Shown: positions 5,830 through 9,127 of the stretch, piece after piece
Position numbering within the stretch: the first letter of the stretch is position 1
How the letters are laid out: every line of letters starts with the position of its first letter
Source: Actinotalea sp.
Lineage (GTDB): Bacteria > Actinomycetota > Actinomycetes > Actinomycetales > Cellulomonadaceae
Assembly: GCA_014360395.1 (NCBI GenBank)
Contig: JACIXM010000334.1
Coordinates: forward strand, 1 to 9,127
DNA length: 9,127 nucleotides
Direction of reading: 5' to 3'
Translations under genes and position numbers: made by a program
Notes under the pieces: generated by a model
The model's database searches: none
The model's input: the letters and a program-made list of their open reading frames with translations, nothing else
Told to the model about the DNA's origin: nothing

Positions 5830-7830
5830 TCAGCGGCCGGCGCGTGGCGGGGCGACCCGCACGGACTGCACGGCGCTGACGTTGCCGGCGACGTCGACCG
5901 CCCGGACGCGCAGCGTCACGGCCCGGTCCGGCAGGGTGATCGGGCCGGTGTACGTCGTGAACCTGCCGTCGTTGCGGTTGACGGCGTACTCGACCCGGGC
6001 CAGGGCGAGGTCGTCCCCGCCCGCCAGCGTGACGGTGCGACCGTCGACGACCGCGGTGACCGTCGGGGCCGTCGTGTCGGCCTCGAGCGCGGCGCGCACC
6101 TGGTCGCTGTGCAGACCGAAGGAGTCGGCGATGCGCGGCAGCCAGCAGTCGTCGTTGTGGATGCCGTCGGGGTAGACGACGGCGGTGTGGTCCACGCCCT
6201 TCGCGGTCAACGTCGCGCTGAAGCCGCGGACGACGTCGTCGAACGCGAAGCCGTCGAACTCGCACGCGTCCAGGAAGTACGTGTGCCGGGACAGCTGCTC
6301 CGGCGTCATCGTGGCCGCCAGGGCGAGCGGCGGCGTCGTCGGCGTCGTCTCCCGCACCCCGACCAGCGACGGCGGGATGTTGAGCGCCCCCATGTGCGAG
6401 GCGAGGGAGGAGAAGAGGTCCGGGTTCGCCAGGCCGAGGGAGTACGCGCCGAACCCGCCCATGGAGACTCCGCTGAGGCCGCGGAAGGCGCGGTCGGCGA
6501 TGGTGCGGTACTCGGCGTCGACCTGCGGCAGCAGCTCGGTGAGGAACATGCTGCGCCACGGGGTGCCGTCGGCGTGGTCGACGTACCAGAGCGACTCGCC
6601 GTCAGGCATGACGACGATCGACTCCTCGAGCCCGCCGGTGGTGAAGACCTCGTCCAGGCGCGCGTCCATGTCCCGCGGCTCCCACTCCCGGCTGCCGCCG
6701 TTGAAGCCGTGCAGCAGGTGCACGACCGGGAACTGCCGGTCCGGCTCCGCGTAGTACGACGGCGGGAGGTAGACGACGTACTCGCGCCGGTCGCCCTCCA
6801 GGGCCGAGTCGACGTGATCGCGGAGGAAGCGCGACCGGTTCCCCGCCTCGCTGCGCGACGCGCGGTCCAGGACCAGGAACTCCTGGCCCGGCTCGTCGAA
6901 GACGTACGGCGCGCCGTCGCGGGTGCCGGTGATCGTGCGGTTGGTGTCCACGAGCAGGCGCCCGTCGGTGGCCTCCACGACCTCGACGCCGGTGTCGGAC
7001 AGCGTCAGCGTGCCGTCGGACTGCTCGAGCCAGGTGCGCAGCTCGCGCTCGCGCCGGTCCAGGTCGCGGCCGTCGTGGACGTGGTCCGGCGTGAGGGTCG
7101 CGAGGTAGGCGTCGACGTCGCCCGCAGCAAGGGCCGTGGCCTGACGGTCGAGCAGCGCCGTCGCCCACGCCGTCGTCGCAGCGTCCGCGAGCGGGCCCTC
7201 CACGCCGTAGACCTCGGCGCGCGCCGCGTCCTTGGAGTACAGGCCGACGGGGCCCTGGTACCACCCGCCGCCGCCGTCCATGTCGTACACCCGCACCGCG
7301 TGGGTGTTGCTGCCGCCGAAGACCGGGGCGTCGGCGGGCACCGGGTACAGCCGCCGCTCGAACCACTGGCTCTGCGCGTCCGGGGGCATCGAGCCGGAGC
7401 TGCCGATGAGGGTGCCGTTGAGGTAGGCCTCGTCGACGTCGTCGAGGAACCCGAGGGAGGCGACGCTGTTGGCACCGCTGGCACCGGCCGGCAGGTCGAA
7501 GGTGAGCCGGTACCAGCCGAAGCCGTCGTAGTCGTCGAACTGCGGAGCGCCGTCGACCTCGGGGACCTGCAGCTCGGTCCAGCCCGAGTCGTCGAAGGCG
7601 GGGTCGGCGTACGCCGGGTCGTCGCCGAGGGTGAACCGCCAGGTGCCCGACAGGTCGAGCGAGACGGTCGCGTCGTCCTGGGCGGTGACGGTGCCCGCGG
7701 CCGACGACGGCGCCGCCTGGGCGGGCAGCGTCGCGCCGAGGCTGCCGGCGAGGGCCGCGGTGAGGACGCCGGCGACGGCGGCGGTCGTGGTCCTGCGGGG
7801 GTGGCGGTGGGGGTCGGTGGGTGACCTCAC
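5830..7830 (-). CDS. Secreted multidomain esterase (PF00756-type alpha/beta hydrolase)
   Basis: The 666-residue protein begins with a signal peptide: basic lead (HRHPRRTTT), hydrophobic core, and likely cleavage after AQA (about residue 39). Residues about 54-200 resemble the sugar-binding jelly-roll domain of family 2 glycosidases (LDLSGTWRFTLGDD, FDDSGWTELQVP, YRLTFDLPAG, AYLNGTLIG). Residues about 218-330 look like a SnoaL/NTF2-type domain (DRQATALAAGDVDAYLATLT). Residues about 346-580 are an esterase-D/CE1-like hydrolase: oxyanion region HLLHGFNGGSREW, nucleophile Ser456 in GLSGVSMGGFGA, acid probably Asp521 or Asp526 (FLDACEFDGF), and His558 (DGIHNDDCW). A C-terminal Ig-like domain (about 588-657) ends VRAVDVAGNVSAV. 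It is probably exported to act on acylated polysaccharide or another ester; substrate unknown. GTG 7830 is chosen because GGAG lies 9 nt upstream and the signal peptide follows. Upstream frame continuation is non-protein-like. Confidence 0.88.
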   Translation of the reverse strand: MRSPTDPHRHPRRTTTAAVAGVLTAALAGSLGATLPAQAAPSSAAGTVTAQDDATVSLDLSGTWRFTLGDDPAYADPAFDDSGWTELQVPEVDGAPQFDDYDGFGWYRLTFDLPAGASGANSVASLGFLDDVDEAYLNGTLIGSSGSMPPDAQSQWFERRLYPVPADAPVFGGSNTHAVRVYDMDGGGGWYQGPVGLYSKDAARAEVYGVEGPLADAATTAWATALLDRQATALAAGDVDAYLATLTPDHVHDGRDLDRRERELRTWLEQSDGTLTLSDTGVEVVEATDGRLLVDTNRTITGTRDGAPYVFDEPGQEFLVLDRASRSEAGNRSRFLRDHVDSALEGDRREYVVYLPPSYYAEPDRQFPVVHLLHGFNGGSREWEPRDMDARLDEVFTTGGLEESIVVMPDGESLWYVDHADGTPWRSMFLTELLPQVDAEYRTIADRAFRGLSGVSMGGFGAYSLGLANPDLFSSLASHMGALNIPPSLVGVRETTPTTPPLALAATMTPEQLSRHTYFLDACEFDGFAFDDVVRGFSATLTAKGVDHTAVVYPDGIHNDDCWLPRIADSFGLHSDQVRAALEADTTAPTVTAVVDGRTVTLAGGDDLALARVEYAVNRNDGRFTTYTGPITLPDRAVTLRVRAVDVAGNVSAVQSVRVAPPRAGR

Positions 7831-7890
7831 GAGCTCCAACTCCGTCGTCGGGTGCCGGGTCGCCTCCGCGACGAGCCCTGCACCGGTCGT

Positions 7891-7906
7891 CTGTGACCGT
7901 GCACAG
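7891..7906. promoter_or_regulatory. Imperfect palindrome, operator-like copy A
   Basis: CTGTGACCGTGCACAG matches copy B (7961-7976) at 14 of 16 positions and keeps the CTGTG...CACAG ends. It lies 61 bp upstream of the esterase start, where a regulator could act on that promoter. The binding protein is unknown. Confidence 0.5.
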
Positions 7907-7960
7907 TCCCCTGCCGACGAAGGCCGGGGAAGGTGCGCCCCGGCGTCCGGGCCACCGCAC

Positions 7961-7976
7961 CTGTGACCGGTCACAG
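7961..7976. promoter_or_regulatory. Perfect 16-bp palindrome, operator-like copy B
   Basis: CTGTGACCGGTCACAG is a perfect palindrome. Its centre is exactly 70 bp from the centre of copy A. It lies in the divergent region about 100 bp upstream of the -10-like box of the acyl-CoA dehydrogenase gene. Two related dyads between divergent genes suggest a dimeric regulator, possibly controlling both; this is inference. Confidence 0.55.
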
Positions 7977-7979
7977 ATG

Positions 7980-7996
7980 CGCGGCGCTGCGCCGCG
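7980..7996. repeat. Short GC hairpin next to operator copy B
   Basis: CGCGGCG (7980-7986) and CGCCGCG (7990-7996) flank a 3-nt loop. It adjoins the palindrome at 7961-7976. It could be a weak transcription barrier or chance in GC-rich DNA. Confidence 0.3.
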
Positions 7997-8074
7997 GAGT
8001 GAGACGCGACCCCGCTGGGCCTCCTGGGCGCGTCTGGCGCCACCCGGACCCTGTCGCGGCGGGTTACCGCTGAG

Positions 8075-8080
8075 TAGCAT
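8075..8080 (+). promoter_or_regulatory. -10-like TAGCAT for the acyl-CoA dehydrogenase gene
   Basis: TAGCAT fits TANNNT, and a loose -35 (CTGTCG, 8051-8056) lies 18 nt upstream. Transcription start would fall near 8087, leaving a leader of about 39 nt that contains the GAGGGGG Shine-Dalgarno. A GTG sits at 8087 itself, so a leaderless alternative start 13 codons upstream cannot be excluded. Confidence 0.45.
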
Positions 8081-8125
8081 CGACGTGTGGGCCTGTCCCG
8101 CGCAGGCCCGGCGAGGGGGCTCGTG

Positions 8126-9127
8126 ATGAGCGCGCAGACGACCGCACGGACGACCGCACCCGAGGCCGGAGCGCGCGCCGCGCGCCAGGTCGCGGAGGAG
8201 GCCCGCGAGACCCGCTGGGAGCGTCCCAGCTTCGCCAAGGGGCTGTACCTCGGGTCCTTCGACCTCTCCCTCGTCCATCCCCACCCCGAGCCGGACCCCA
8301 CGACGCCGCGCGGGCCGAGGCCTTCCTCGGCGCGCTCGCCGCCTACTGCCGCACGCTCGACGGCCTGCGCATCGAGCGCGAGGACCACGTCCCCGACGAG
8401 TACCTCGCCGGCCTGGCGGACCTCGGCGCGTTCGGGATCAAGATCCCGCAGCGCTACGGAGGCCTCGGGCTGCCGCTGGTGCACTACGGCCGCGCACTCA
8501 TGCTCGTCAGCACCGTGCACCCGAGCCTGGGGGCGCTGCTGTCGGCGCACCAGTCGATCGGTGTGCCCGAGCCGGTGCGGATGTTCGGCTCCGAGGAGCA
8601 GAAGGAGGCGTTCCTGCCCCGCTGTGCCGCCGGCGCGGTCTCGGCCTTCCTGCTGACCGAGCCGGACGTCGGCTCGGACCCGGCGCGCATGCGCTCCACC
8701 GCGACCCCGACCGACGACGGCAGCGCCTACCTGCTGGACGGCGTGAAGCTGTGGACGACCAACGGGCCGATCGCCGAGCTCCTCGTCGTCATGGCGACCG
8801 TCCCGCCGGGCGAGGGCCACCGCGGCGGGATCTCGGCGTTCGTCGTGGAGGCGGACTCCCCCGGCATCACGGTCGAGAACCGCAACCGGTTCATGGGCCT
8901 GCGCGGCATGGAGAACGGGGTGACGCGGTTCCACCAGGTCCGCGTGCCGGCCGCGAACCTGCTCGGCGTCGAGGGTCAGGGCCTGCGCATCGCGCTCAGC
9001 ACGCTCAACACGGGCCGCCTGTCCATCCCGGCCATCTGCGCCGGGGCGGGCAAGTGGTCGCTGAAGATCGCCCGGGAGTGGTCGGCCGAGCGCGTCCAGT
9101 GGGGCCGCCCTGTCGGGCGGCACGAGG
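8126..9127 (+). pseudogene. Acyl-CoA dehydrogenase, frameshifted near 8296-8302 and cut by the window end
   Basis: From ATG 8126 (GAGGGGG 6-12 nt upstream) the first 58 residues read like the N-terminal extension of a long acyl-CoA dehydrogenase subfamily ([20 protein letters not shown], then HPHPEPDP). Then the frame turns into Arg/Ser/Pro-rich noise ending at TGA 8654-8656. From GAC 8302 the frame one base back gives [16 protein letters not shown] and runs open to the window end (about 275 residues). It has family hallmarks: [18 protein letters not shown], the FAD/substrate motif [35 protein letters not shown] and [12 protein letters not shown]. One base is missing between these parts. A CCCC run at 8296-8299 is the likely site, because one more C restores [11 protein letters not shown]. 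The enzyme would oxidise acyl-CoA to 2-enoyl-CoA with FAD. The C-terminal domain and catalytic base lie beyond the window. It is either a real broken gene or a sequencing indel. Confidence 0.85.

Noticed and set aside
5347..7824. Long plus-strand open frame opposite the esterase
   Set aside because: Low-complexity Val/Arg/Gly/Asp composition. The minus strand encodes a clear esterase with signal peptide and catalytic motifs.
7961..7976. CRP-type site (TGTGA...TCACA)
   Set aside because: The half-sites are separated by 4 nt, not the 6 nt of the classical CRP consensus, so I treat it as an unidentified operator.
8002..8035. Inverted repeat AGACGCG ... CGCGTCT
   Set aside because: Short arms with a 20-nt gap; expected by chance at this base composition.
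8290..8310. Programmed -1 frameshifting in the acyl-CoA dehydrogenase
   Set aside because: A C4 run could allow slipping, but there is no classic slippery heptamer or evident downstream structure, and such recoding is not known for this family. An indel is simpler.
7831..9123. Upstream extension of the esterase frame on the minus strand
   Set aside because: It lies antisense to the acyl-CoA dehydrogenase and crosses the intergenic operators. The signal peptide and Shine-Dalgarno place the start at 7830.

Overview
The window is about 70+ % G+C by eye, with dense genes, GTG starts, strong third-position G/C bias and TANNNT-type -10 boxes. This fits a high-GC Actinomycetota genome. Protein style and gene content suggest Micrococcales, perhaps a Cellulomonas-like lineage; the genus is an inference. 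I see no insertion sequence, phage gene, CRISPR array or rRNA. It reads as ordinary chromosome, not a mobile island.

Layout. 1-520: the N-terminal part of a probable dual-specificity-phosphatase-like protein (minus, cut by the window edge), with a tiny possible membrane peptide upstream of it. 579-878: a small plus-strand protein with a likely His/Cys metal site, ending 3 nt from a convergent minus-strand membrane protein (882-1361) whose start is unclear. 1359-1541: a minus-strand tRNA-Ser(GCU) unit with recognisable promoter and a perfect 16-bp terminator hairpin. 1592-3790: a minus-strand pair, a voltage-gated K+ channel followed by a ThrE-type threonine/serine exporter. 3954-4859: a divergent NaChBac/NavAb-type voltage-gated Na+ channel with filter TLESWSM. 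4893-5672: a three-repeat DUF1206 membrane protein, convergent with the Na+ channel. 5760-5802: a perfect 18-bp stem, the likely terminator of the next gene. 5830-7830: a large secreted multidomain esterase (minus). 7831-8125: a divergent intergenic region with two copies of a CTGTGACC/GGTCACAG palindrome. 8126-window end: an acyl-CoA dehydrogenase (plus) whose reading frame breaks near 8296-8302.

How the parts may work together. The most striking group is the adjacent, divergently transcribed Na+ and K+ voltage-gated channels sharing a 163-bp control region, flanked by an amino-acid exporter and a DUF1206 membrane protein. Both channels are complete, so the cell could carry opposing voltage-gated currents; a joint electrical role is inference. 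The second region of interest is the esterase/acyl-CoA dehydrogenase divergon: the paired palindromes look like operators of one unknown regulator, and the frameshift in the dehydrogenase needs to be confirmed as real or as a sequencing error.
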